NCBI GenBank assembly: GCA_945788205.1
Contig: CALZLE010000055.1
Coordinates: 1 to 8,176 of the forward strand
Direction: 5' to 3'
Source of the DNA: an uncultured Desulfuromonadales bacterium
GTDB taxonomy: Bacteria > Desulfobacterota > Desulfuromonadia > Desulfuromonadales > Geopsychrobacteraceae
Length of the DNA stretch: 8,176 bases
Positions 1-5,587 of this stretch are shown piece after piece. Each line of letters opens with the position of its first letter. The stretch's first letter is position 1. The translations under genes were made by a program, and so were the position numbers. The notes under the pieces were generated by a model. It was not told where the DNA came from and did not search any database. It saw nothing but the letters and a program-made list of their open reading frames with translations.

Positions 1-1
1 C

Positions 2-1912
2 AAAGAAGAACTTGTTGTAGAATTTGGAGATGAGGTGTTTTCACTCATCGAAATTGGCGACAAGATCAGCAGCATTCCCTATAAAAAAAGCAATCAACAG
101 CAGGTCGAAAGCTTTCGCAAGATGTTTATTGCCATGGCCCGTGATTTACGCGTGTTGTTGGTTTATCTTGCAGATCGCCTGAGTGATATGCGGACACTGG
201 AATTTTGCGAGCAGTCCAAACAGGTGGAGTACTCACGGGAAACCCTCGAAATTTATGCTCCCTTGGCCAATCGTTTGGGGATCAGTTGGCTTAAAAGTGA
301 GTTGGAAGATCTGGCATTACGTTTTCTTGAACCAGAAAAATACGCTGATTTATCGAGCCGCATTACCGCCCAAAAAGAAGAGCGCAGCCGCTATGTCGAA
401 CAGATTCGAGACCGCATCCGCGAGTTGTTGCAAGAAAATGAGTTGTCAGCCGATGTCACCGGACGCTTTAAGCACTTTTATTCTGTTTATAAAAAGATGG
501 AGCGCACCGGAGTTGATCTCGACGAAATATACGACTTAACCGCTTTTCGAATTCTGGTCGATTCAGTGCGTGAGTGCTATGAGGTTCTTGGTCTGATTCA
601 TGCGACCTGGAAGCCGATTACCGGCCGGTTCAAAGATTATATCGCCATGCCGAAGGCAAATATGTATCAGTCGCTACACACCACAGTGATTGGTCCTTTT
701 GGCGAGCGGATGGAGGTGCAGATTCGGACCTGCGAGATGCACCGGATTGCCGAGGAAGGTGTTGCCGCCCATTGGAAATATAAAGAGGGGGGGGCTGTTG
801 CGGCCACTGGCCGTGACGATCAACGCTTTGGTTGGTTGCGTCAGCTGCTTGAATGGCAGCAGGATGTTAGTACTTCACGCGAGTACTCCGAAACGTCGGC
901 GATCAACCTTTTCCCTGAAGAGGTCTATGCTTTTACTCCGAACGGTGATGTAAAAGAGCTGCCGATGGGCTCCAGTCCAATCGACTTTGCTTATGCGATT
1001 CACACTGATGTAGGCAGCCAATGTGTCGGTGCGCGCATTAATGGCAAGCTCTGTCCGCTTAAAACCCAATTGGAAAATGGGGATATTGTCGAAGTTATAA
1101 CGTCGAAAAATCATACCCCCAGTAAAGACTGGCTCTCTTTTGTTAAAACGTCAAAGGCACGCAATAAGATCCGTCAGTGGGTCAAAGCTGAACAGCGCGA
1201 GAAGAGTATCGTCATTGGCAGGGAGTTGGTTGAAAAAGAGCTGCGCAAACATCAGTATAGCCTCAAGCGAGCACAAGCCCTCGATACCTTCGCTTTAGCA
1301 ATCATCGATCTTGGTTATAAGCAGGCAGATGATATCTTTGCCTCCGTTGGTTACGGAAAACTTACCGCTGGGCAGGTTATTTCGCATGTGTTGCCACGAG
1401 ATGAAATTAAAACCCCTGGCAAACCTGGTACCCTGGAGAAGGTGCTTGGCAAGTTTAGTCGGAAAAAGCCGAGCAGTGTCATCCGAATTGATGGTATCGA
1501 TGATGTCATGGTGCGCTTTGCCAATTGCTGTAATCCTTTGCCGGGGGAACCGGTTATTGGCTTTGTGACGCGTGGTCGTGGTCTGACGGTCCATACTGTT
1601 GATTGCTCGCAGGTTCTGGCCAGTGACCCTGATCGCCGAATCGATGTTGAATGGGATATGCAGCGCAAAACCTCGCGGCCGGTTAAAATTCAGGTTTCCT
1701 GTAGTGATCAGAAGGGGATGCTGGTCGGAATTTCAGGTGCGATCACCGATGCAGATGCAAACATCGTCAGCGCCAGTGTTTTTTCACGCGGCGACAAGCG
1801 GGGCAGTAACCTTTTCGAAATTGATGTCCAGAATCTGGAACATTTAAATCGAGTGGTACGGGAAGTAAAAAAGGTTAAAGGGGTTTATCGGGTCGATCGT
1901 CTTCGCAACTAA
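2..1912 (+). CDS. Bifunctional-type (p)ppGpp synthetase/hydrolase (RelA/SpoT family), 5' end missing
   Basis: Long RelA/SpoT-homologue enzyme that makes (p)ppGpp from ATP and GDP/GTP and, in bifunctional members, also degrades it. The frame is open to the left edge; 636 residues are visible against about 720 in the family, so roughly 80 N-terminal residues, including the first half of the HD hydrolase site, lie outside. In visible numbering: rest of HD domain to about 100 with LADR at 56-59; synthetase domain about 145-265 with the catalytic-region D178, the RFKD loop at 209-212 (the RxKD form of bifunctional Rel, not the ExDD form of synthetase-only RelA), and E238 in MEVQIRT; TGS about 302-370; a helical region; a cysteine-pair domain with ANCCNPLPG around 507-515; a C-terminal ACT domain from about 558. 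Synthetase motifs look intact. The usual HNMRTL after LADR reads SDMRTL, so hydrolase activity is uncertain. The gene could be called rel or spoT. ridA follows after 24 nt, probably in the same transcript. Confidence 0.95.
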   Translation, partial: KEELVVEFGDEVFSLIEIGDKISSIPYKKSNQQQVESFRKMFIAMARDLRVLLVYLADRLSDMRTLEFCEQSKQVEYSRETLEIYAPLANRLGISWLKSELEDLALRFLEPEKYADLSSRITAQKEERSRYVEQIRDRIRELLQENELSADVTGRFKHFYSVYKKMERTGVDLDEIYDLTAFRILVDSVRECYEVLGLIHATWKPITGRFKDYIAMPKANMYQSLHTTVIGPFGERMEVQIRTCEMHRIAEEGVAAHWKYKEGGAVAATGRDDQRFGWLRQLLEWQQDVSTSREYSETSAINLFPEEVYAFTPNGDVKELPMGSSPIDFAYAIHTDVGSQCVGARINGKLCPLKTQLENGDIVEVITSKNHTPSKDWLSFVKTSKARNKIRQWVKAEQREKSIVIGRELVEKELRKHQYSLKRAQALDTFALAIIDLGYKQADDIFASVGYGKLTAGQVISHVLPRDEIKTPGKPGTLEKVLGKFSRKKPSSVIRIDGIDDVMVRFANCCNPLPGEPVIGFVTRGRGLTVHTVDCSQVLASDPDRRIDVEWDMQRKTSRPVKIQVSCSDQKGMLVGISGAITDADANIVSASVFSRGDKRGSNLFEIDVQNLEHLNRVVREVKKVKGVYRVDRLRN

Positions 1913-1936
1913 ATGTAAAGATCAAAGGGGGCTCAG

Positions 1937-2317
1937 ATGGAAAAAATTGAAACCACGAAAGCACCGGCAGCTATCGGACCCTATTCACAAGCGCTGCGAG
2001 CTGGAGACTATCTGTTCTGTTCTGGGCAGATACCACTGTTGCCCGACAGCGGTGAAATGGTGGCCGGTGGCGTAGCGGAACAGACGCGGCAAGTGCTCGA
2101 TAATCTGACGCAGGTGTTATCTGCGGCCGGGGTTGATTTCGGATCTGTTGTAAAGACGACAATCTATCTTGCTGATCTGGCAGACTTTGCCATCGTCAAT
2201 GAAATATATGCTGAGTATTGTGTCAGTATTGCTCCAGCGCGGGCTACGGTTCAGGTCGCAGCCTTGCCAAAGGGAGCTTTGGTTGAGATTGATGCGATTG
2301 CTTATTGCGGAAAATAA
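1937..2317 (+). CDS. ridA: RidA family 2-iminobutanoate/2-iminopropanoate deaminase
   Basis: Small cytosolic enzyme of the YjgF/YER057c/UK114 family. It hydrolyses reactive enamine/imine intermediates released by PLP enzymes such as threonine dehydratase, protecting other PLP enzymes from damage. The protein has 126 residues, the usual length. It shows the family N-terminus (AIGPYSQA at 12-19), the SGQIP stretch at 29-33, and the C-terminal signature around PARATVQVAALPKGALVEID. R102 and E117 correspond by spacing to Arg105 and Glu120 of E. coli RidA, which bind the substrate carboxylate and activate water, so a true deaminase is likely. The ATG has a purine-rich AAAGGGGG about 5 nt upstream. 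It lies 24 nt after the Rel gene and ends at a strong terminator, so it is probably the last gene of that operon. Confidence 0.95.
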   Translation: MEKIETTKAPAAIGPYSQALRAGDYLFCSGQIPLLPDSGEMVAGGVAEQTRQVLDNLTQVLSAAGVDFGSVVKTTIYLADLADFAIVNEIYAEYCVSIAPARATVQVAALPKGALVEIDAIAYCGK

Positions 2318-2338
2318 TCAGAACTGAAAATAGACGAG

Positions 2339-2374
2339 AAAAAGGGATGACCTATAGTGGCCATCCCTTTTTTT
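2339..2374. terminator. Bidirectional rho-independent terminator between ridA and rpmB
   Basis: The stem AAAGGGATG (2341-2349) pairs with CATCCCTTT (2362-2370). After one A-C mismatch, CC/GG extends it to a six-base loop. On the plus strand it is followed by a run of seven T (2368-2374). On the minus strand the A-run at 2339-2343 supplies a T-tract. It sits between two convergent genes, 21 nt after the ridA stop and 23 nt past the rpmB stop, so it can end both transcripts. Confidence 0.9.
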
Positions 2375-2397
2375 AATGACTTTTGTGACTGAAATTA

Positions 2398-2589
2398 TCA
2401 GACAGCTTTTTGTACTTTACCGGAACGGATACAACGGGTACAAACCTTGATGGTTTTAACCGAACCGTTCTGTACTGCCCGGACTTTCTGCAAGTTTGGC
2501 TTCCAAACGGTACGGGTCTTGTTGTGTGCGTGACTGACATTATTTCCGGTAACGGGCTTTTTCCCGCAGATTTCACATTCTCTGGCCAT
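2398..2589 (-). CDS. rpmB: 50S ribosomal protein L28, zinc-ribbon type
   Basis: Component of the large ribosomal subunit. The protein has 63 residues starting MARECEICGK, with the L28 core GNNVSHAHNKT and the stretch PNLQKVRAV. C5/C8 and C50/C53 form two CxxC pairs, the C+ form expected to bind zinc; E. coli L28 lacks these and is longer. Start choice: an in-frame GTG two codons upstream (2593-2595) lies only 3 nt from the AGGAGG, whereas ATG at 2587-2589 lies 9 nt away and gives the usual L28 N-terminus. It follows the DUF523 gene on the same strand but probably has its own promoter in the 75-nt gap. It ends at the shared terminator. Confidence 0.96.
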   Translation of the reverse strand: MARECEICGKKPVTGNNVSHAHNKTRTVWKPNLQKVRAVQNGSVKTIKVCTRCIRSGKVQKAV

Positions 2590-2598
2590 CTTCACTAT

Positions 2599-2604
2599 CC
2601 TCCT
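2599..2604 (-). promoter_or_regulatory. Shine-Dalgarno site of rpmB
   Basis: Perfect AGGAGG on the minus strand, 9 nt before ATG 2589 and 3 nt before the alternative GTG 2595. The spacing favours the ATG start. Confidence 0.85.
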
Positions 2605-2622
2605 GAAAGTTTCGAACGCGCA

Positions 2623-2651
2623 TTATTAACACGTTTTTTTGGTCGATGCAA
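2623..2651 (-). promoter_or_regulatory. Probable sigma-70 promoter of rpmB
   Basis: On the minus strand TTGCAT (2651-2646) is followed after exactly 17 nt by TAATAA (2628-2623). A start about 7 nt downstream would give a leader of roughly 25-30 nt before the rpmB ATG. It lies wholly in the gap after the DUF523 stop, so L28 could be expressed apart from the purine genes. I see no terminator for the upstream genes, so read-through is also likely. Confidence 0.55.
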
Positions 2652-2664
2652 TTATTTTTCGGCT

Positions 2665-3123
2665 CTATTTCGCTTCTAAATCGTCTTCACTAAGGACCCT
2701 GATACCTGCTTTTTGCAACTTGGCTGCTGCTACGCCCATCCCTTTACGTAATTCGCCATTTCGGTGAATATGGCTGGTGCCGCAGGAGGGACTGCGTTGT
2801 TTTAAAATTGCCAGTTTGCAGCCAGTCAGTTCCGCGATTTTATAGGTTTCTTCAGCTGCGCGGGAAAAGGCTTCAGTCATGTCGTTGTCCGCTTCGTCAC
2901 AGAGAGATCCACACCCATTCAGGACGTCATTTCCATCTCCACATATAAACCAGCATTTGCGACGTGGGGTCGGCAGGCCAGCCAATTGTTCCGGGCACAC
3001 AGGGATTGGGATGAGTTTGTGTCGCTGGAGATATTCGGCAACCACCGGGCTGTAATTGTCGCTGCCGTCATAGCGGGTTGGTAAGCCGAGCAGGCAACTG
3101 CTGACAAGAACCGTTTTCGCCAT
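2665..3123 (-). CDS. DUF523 family protein, TudS-like (possible thiouracil desulfidase)
   Basis: 152-residue protein of the DUF523 (YbbK) family. Family motifs are VSSCLLGLPTRYDG at 7-20, PVCPEQLAGLPTPR at 41-54 and LKQRSPSCG at 107-115. Characterised family members (TudS) are iron-sulfur desulfidases that convert 2-thiouracil to uracil, with a [4Fe-4S] cluster held by three cysteines. C10, C43 and C114 fit those ligands, and E45 in CPEQ and serines S111/S113 are in place, so a cluster-bearing desulfidase is a reasonable inference, although the substrate is not shown. Unusual: four more cysteines, C57, C61, C71 and C75, fall in the segment normally resembling GGDGxDVLxG. The ATG lies 7 nt after the purN stop with only a weak ribosome-binding site, which suggests translational coupling to purN. 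Confidence 0.85.
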   Translation of the reverse strand: MAKTVLVSSCLLGLPTRYDGSDNYSPVVAEYLQRHKLIPIPVCPEQLAGLPTPRRKCWFICGDGNDVLNGCGSLCDEADNDMTEAFSRAAEETYKIAELTGCKLAILKQRSPSCGTSHIHRNGELRKGMGVAAAKLQKAGIRVLSEDDLEAK

Positions 3124-3130
3124 AGCTAGC

Positions 3131-3790
3131 CTAGAGTGGTGGGTTGATCAATGCAGTTTCGGGAGCAGCAGCTGAATTGATGTGTACCCGACGTCCTACG
3201 ATTGAGACACGCTCTTCCGCGATCAACTGGATTGCCTTTGGGTAAATCTGATGCTCCTGTTGCAGGATTCTGGCAGAAAGCGTCTCCACCGTGTCGTCGT
3301 CTAAGACCGGTACGACGGCCTGCATGATAATCGGTCCTGTGTCAACTCCGGTATCGACAAAGTGGACTGTGCAGCCAGCAAAACGGGCTCCGTATTCAAG
3401 GGCCTTCTTTTGGACATGCAGGCCAGGGAACGCTGGGAGTAGCGCTGGATGAATGTTGATAATGCGTTGCGGGAAAGCGTCAACAAAAACTTCGGAAATG
3501 ATGCGCATGAATCCGGCCAGCACGACTAGTTCAACGCCTGCTTCCTGCAGCGCAGCGACAACTTTTTGATCGAAGCTCTGGCGATCGTGGAAGTCACGAT
3601 GGTTGATGCAGAGGCTCGGTATGTCTGCATTTTCAGCGCGTTGCAGCGCCCCGGCGGCGGGATTGTTACAGAGCACCAGAACGATTTCAGCATCGATCTT
3701 CTGCTGTTGGCATTGATCAATAATTGACTGCAGGTTGGTTCCGCCACCGGAAGCGAGGACCCCAAGCTTCAATTTTCTGTTCGCCGACAT
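3131..3790 (-). CDS. purN: Phosphoribosylglycinamide formyltransferase (GART), folate-dependent
   Basis: Third step of de novo purine synthesis: transfers the formyl group of 10-formyltetrahydrofolate to glycinamide ribonucleotide (GAR), giving FGAR. The 219 residues match the PurN family. The N-terminal phosphate-binding loop is ASGGGTNLQ (13-21), the folate pocket stretch is AGFMRIIS (92-99), and the catalytic triad is N112 and H114 in NIHPALLPAFPG plus D150 in VDTGVDTGP, matching Asn106, His108 and Asp144 of the E. coli enzyme. A short variable tail follows residue 205. The start is ATG with AAGGA about 9-10 nt upstream. The gap from the purM stop is 15 nt, so purM and purN form one unit, a common bacterial pairing. 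Confidence 0.97.
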   Translation of the reverse strand: MSANRKLKLGVLASGGGTNLQSIIDQCQQQKIDAEIVLVLCNNPAAGALQRAENADIPSLCINHRDFHDRQSFDQKVVAALQEAGVELVVLAGFMRIISEVFVDAFPQRIINIHPALLPAFPGLHVQKKALEYGARFAGCTVHFVDTGVDTGPIIMQAVVPVLDDDTVETLSARILQQEHQIYPKAIQLIAEERVSIVGRRVHINSAAAPETALINPPL

Positions 3791-3805
3791 CTTGTAAATT
3801 CCTTA

Positions 3806-4849
3806 TCAGGAGAGAACGACGGAAGGTTCTTTCGCCTGTTTGATCTCGCCGATTAAAAAGGCTGTTTCTCCCAGTCCTGAGAGCCGGCCAATAACATCAT
3901 CGACCTCATCTTTGGGGACCACAATCGTCATGCCAATGCCGTAATTGAAGGTTCGGTACATTTCCTCTTCAGGGATATTCCCACCCTCACGAAGCATTTC
4001 GAAAATAGCTGGTTTGTCCCAGCTGTCGCGCTCGATAATTGCTTTACACTGCTGCGGTAGAACTCGTGGCAGATTCTCGAGCAGGCCGCCGCCGGTAATA
4101 TGGGCAATCCCTTTGATCGTAAAATCACGCATCAGGTTGAGGATGCTTTTTACGTAGATGCGGGTTGGCGTCAGCAGTTCATCGCCGAGGGATTGGTTGA
4201 GATCGTTCGGTTTGTCGTTAAGATCAAGTTGCATCGACTCGAGGAACACTTTGCGGGCCAGTGAGTAGCCGTTTGAATGCAAGCCGGTCGATGCGATACC
4301 GATGATCTGGTCGCCCTTGGTGATGGAGGAACCGTCGATGATATTGTCGTTGTCGACAACACCAACACTGAAACCGGCTAAATCGTATTCGCCGCCACCG
4401 TACATGCCAGGCATTTCTGCAGTTTCACCACCGAGCAGGGCGCAGCCGGCCTGTTTGCAGCCTTCGGCAATTCCTTTAACGATTTCTACAGCGGCATCCG
4501 GCGCTAATTTGCCGGTGGCCAGGTAGTCGAGGAAAAAGAGCGGCTCGGCACCTTGGACGATAATGTCGTTGACGCACATCGCAACCAGGTCGATGCCGAC
4601 CGTATCGTGCTTGTCCATCATGAAGGCCAACTTCAGCTTGGTGCCGACACCATCAGTCGCGGCAACCAGGGTCGGCCGTTTGTATTTATTGCTGTTTAGA
4701 GAAAAGAGTCCGCCGAAACCACCAATATCGGTTAACACTTCGGGCCGGGTCGTCTGTTTGACCAACGGCTTGATCATGTCGACAAAGTGGTTGCCAGCGT
4801 CAATATCTACACCAGCATCTTTATAGGTAATCGGCTTTTTATTACTCAA
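3806..4849 (-). CDS. purM: Phosphoribosylformylglycinamidine cyclo-ligase (AIR synthetase)
   Basis: Fifth step of de novo purine synthesis: ATP-dependent ring closure of FGAM to aminoimidazole ribonucleotide (AIR). The 347 residues are about the family length (345 in E. coli). Signatures include ATDGVGTK (64-71), GIDLVAMCVNDI (85-96) and LLGGETAEMPGMY (138-150) in the N-terminal ATP-binding half. The C-terminal AIRS domain carries STGLHSNGYSLARK, HITGGGL and FNYGIGM. The start is TTG (4849-4847): it gives the expected N-terminus, an AAGGAG lies 7 nt upstream, and no ATG is available at that position. First gene of the leftward purM-purN-DUF523 unit, with a strong promoter directly upstream. 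Confidence 0.97.
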   Translation of the reverse strand: MSNKKPITYKDAGVDIDAGNHFVDMIKPLVKQTTRPEVLTDIGGFGGLFSLNSNKYKRPTLVAATDGVGTKLKLAFMMDKHDTVGIDLVAMCVNDIIVQGAEPLFFLDYLATGKLAPDAAVEIVKGIAEGCKQAGCALLGGETAEMPGMYGGGEYDLAGFSVGVVDNDNIIDGSSITKGDQIIGIASTGLHSNGYSLARKVFLESMQLDLNDKPNDLNQSLGDELLTPTRIYVKSILNLMRDFTIKGIAHITGGGLLENLPRVLPQQCKAIIERDSWDKPAIFEMLREGGNIPEEEMYRTFNYGIGMTIVVPKDEVDDVIGRLSGLGETAFLIGEIKQAKEPSVVLS

Positions 4850-4856
4850 TTTTACA

Positions 4857-4862
4857 CTCCTT
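4857..4862 (-). promoter_or_regulatory. Shine-Dalgarno site deciding the purM TTG start
   Basis: AAGGAG on the minus strand, 7 nt before the TTG at 4849-4847. The ideal spacing supports this non-ATG start. Confidence 0.8.
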
Positions 4863-4881
4863 AATATCCAAATGGCCGGAC

Positions 4882-4910
4882 ATTAAACCACCCGTGACTA
4901 ACTTTGTCAA
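4882..4910 (-). promoter_or_regulatory. Strong sigma-70 promoter of purM-purN
   Basis: On the minus strand a perfect TTGACA (4910-4905), 17 nt spacer, then TTTAAT (4887-4882), one mismatch from TATAAT. Initiation near 4875 would give a leader of only about 25 nt, too short for a riboswitch or attenuator. Any control is therefore more likely at the DNA level. Confidence 0.8.
4895..4909. promoter_or_regulatory. Possible operator: 15-bp inverted repeat over the purM -35 box
   Basis: The minus strand reads TGACAAAGTTAGTCA. The arms TGAC/GTCA and inner AA/TT are symmetric around a central G, with one mismatched pair (6 of 7 pairs match). It covers five bases of the -35 box and runs into the spacer, where a bound repressor would block RNA polymerase. 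I do not recognise the cognate regulator, and a chance origin is possible since TTGACA supplies one arm. Confidence 0.4.
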
Positions 4911-4913
4911 TCG

Positions 4914-4932
4914 CCGAAGGAGGCCTTTTCGG
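4914..4932. repeat. Small imperfect inverted repeat upstream of the purM promoter
   Basis: CCG-AAGG, loop AGG, CCTT, a TT bulge, then CGG. It lies immediately upstream of the purM -35 box. It has no T-tract on either strand, so it does not look like a terminator. It might be a protein site or no more than chance. Confidence 0.25.
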
Positions 4933-5083
4933 GATGAAAAATCTATTGTCTGTATCCTGCCTGGAAATTGTGCTAGAACGACTCTGGATAGCCACTTTTC
5001 TGAGTTTTCGGGCAGTGGATTTGGTCGCTTCAGCAACTGAATTCTAACACGTAATCTTTAAACTTCAGCTCTAATTAAATAGC

Positions 5084-5539
5084 ATGCCGATAGATAAATA
5101 TCGTATTCTGCCCATGCAGGAAAAAGATCTGCCAGAAGTTCTTGAAATTGAACGGCAAAGCTATCCGCACCCTTGGACGGCTGATCATTTCCAGCAGGAA
5201 TTTGATAATCCGATTGCTGGCGTTGAGGTGGTCTGGGCCGGTGAGCAGCTTGCAGGTTACCTCTGCTACTGGTTGATCGTCGGTGAGTTGCAGATCCTCA
5301 ATATTGCAATAGCACCCAGTTTTCGCCGACAGGGAATTGCAGGGCAGTTACTCAAACATGTTTTTGCCATCTGTGCTGAGGACGGTCTTGATCGTGCTTG
5401 GCTGGAAGTACGGACGAGTAACGCGAGTGCGATTGCTTTGTATCAGCAGCAAGGTTTTGTTGCCGATACGGTTCGCGCTGGCTATTATCGTGATGGAGAA
5501 GATGCGCTGTTGATGGTGCGTGATTTTGACAACGCTTAG
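5084..5539 (+). CDS. rimI: RimI-type GNAT N-alpha-acetyltransferase
   Basis: Acetyl-CoA-dependent N-terminal acetyltransferase; in E. coli RimI acetylates the N-terminal residue of ribosomal protein S18. The 151 residues form one GNAT domain: YRILPMQEKDLPEVLEIE at the start, the WT segment at 31-32, strand 4 LQILNIAIAP (69-78), the acetyl-CoA pyrophosphate loop RRQGIAGQLL (81-90), and LEVRTSNASAIALYQQQGF (107-125). E108 and Y120 match the spacing of the catalytic Glu103 and Tyr115 of E. coli RimI. Start choice: an in-frame stop at 5072-5074 leaves ATG 5084 as the first start, and it keeps the whole beta-1 strand, but its ribosome-binding site is poor. First gene of the rightward rimI-pyrK-pyrD run. 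Other GNAT substrates cannot be excluded. Confidence 0.88.
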   Translation: MPIDKYRILPMQEKDLPEVLEIERQSYPHPWTADHFQQEFDNPIAGVEVVWAGEQLAGYLCYWLIVGELQILNIAIAPSFRRQGIAGQLLKHVFAICAEDGLDRAWLEVRTSNASAIALYQQQGFVADTVRAGYYRDGEDALLMVRDFDNA

Positions 5540-5574
5540 TTGTCGAGTGAGTTATCGGTTCAGTCCCAATATTT

Positions 5575-5581
5575 GAGGAGG
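5575..5581 (+). promoter_or_regulatory. Shine-Dalgarno site deciding the pyrK GTG start
   Basis: GAGGAGG, 6 nt before GTG 5588. The farther in-frame TTG at 5540, directly after the rimI stop, has no comparable site. Confidence 0.8.
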
Positions 5582-5587
5582 CGTTGG

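Noticed and set aside
35..37. GTG as the true start of the Rel gene
   Set aside because: The frame stays open through bases 2-34, and the visible protein begins mid-way through the HD domain. The gene is cut by the window edge.
83..89. A7 run in the Rel gene as a programmed frameshift site
   Set aside because: The zero-frame codons (TAT AAA AAA AGC) do not fit the X-XXY-YYZ slippery pattern, and the downstream protein reads on normally in one frame.
2593..2595. GTG as the start of rpmB (65 residues)
   Set aside because: It is only 3 nt from the Shine-Dalgarno site. The ATG two codons later has workable spacing and gives the usual L28 N-terminus.
2410..2679. Plus-strand 89-codon reading frame opposite rpmB
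   Set aside because: It is antisense to a clear L28 gene, has no family resemblance and no ribosome-binding site.
4914..4932. Hairpin as a transcription terminator
   Set aside because: The stem is short and bulged, and there is no T-tract following on either strand.
4842..5036. Minus-strand 64-codon frame upstream of and overlapping purM
   Set aside because: It would span the purM promoter and end just inside purM. No recognisable domain; an accidental frame in the intergenic gap.
5021..5057. Rightward promoter for rimI
   Set aside because: Candidate pairs such as TTGGTC/TTCTAA (15-nt spacer) or TTCAGC/TAATCT (17-nt spacer) are too weak to claim, though some promoter is expected here. The short inverted repeat TTCAG-CAA-CTGAA at 5029-5041 is also too small to interpret.
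5540..5587. pyrK starting at TTG 5540 (300 residues)
   Set aside because: No Shine-Dalgarno site precedes it. GTG 5588 sits 6 nt after GAGGAGG, and the extra 16 residues have no family counterpart.
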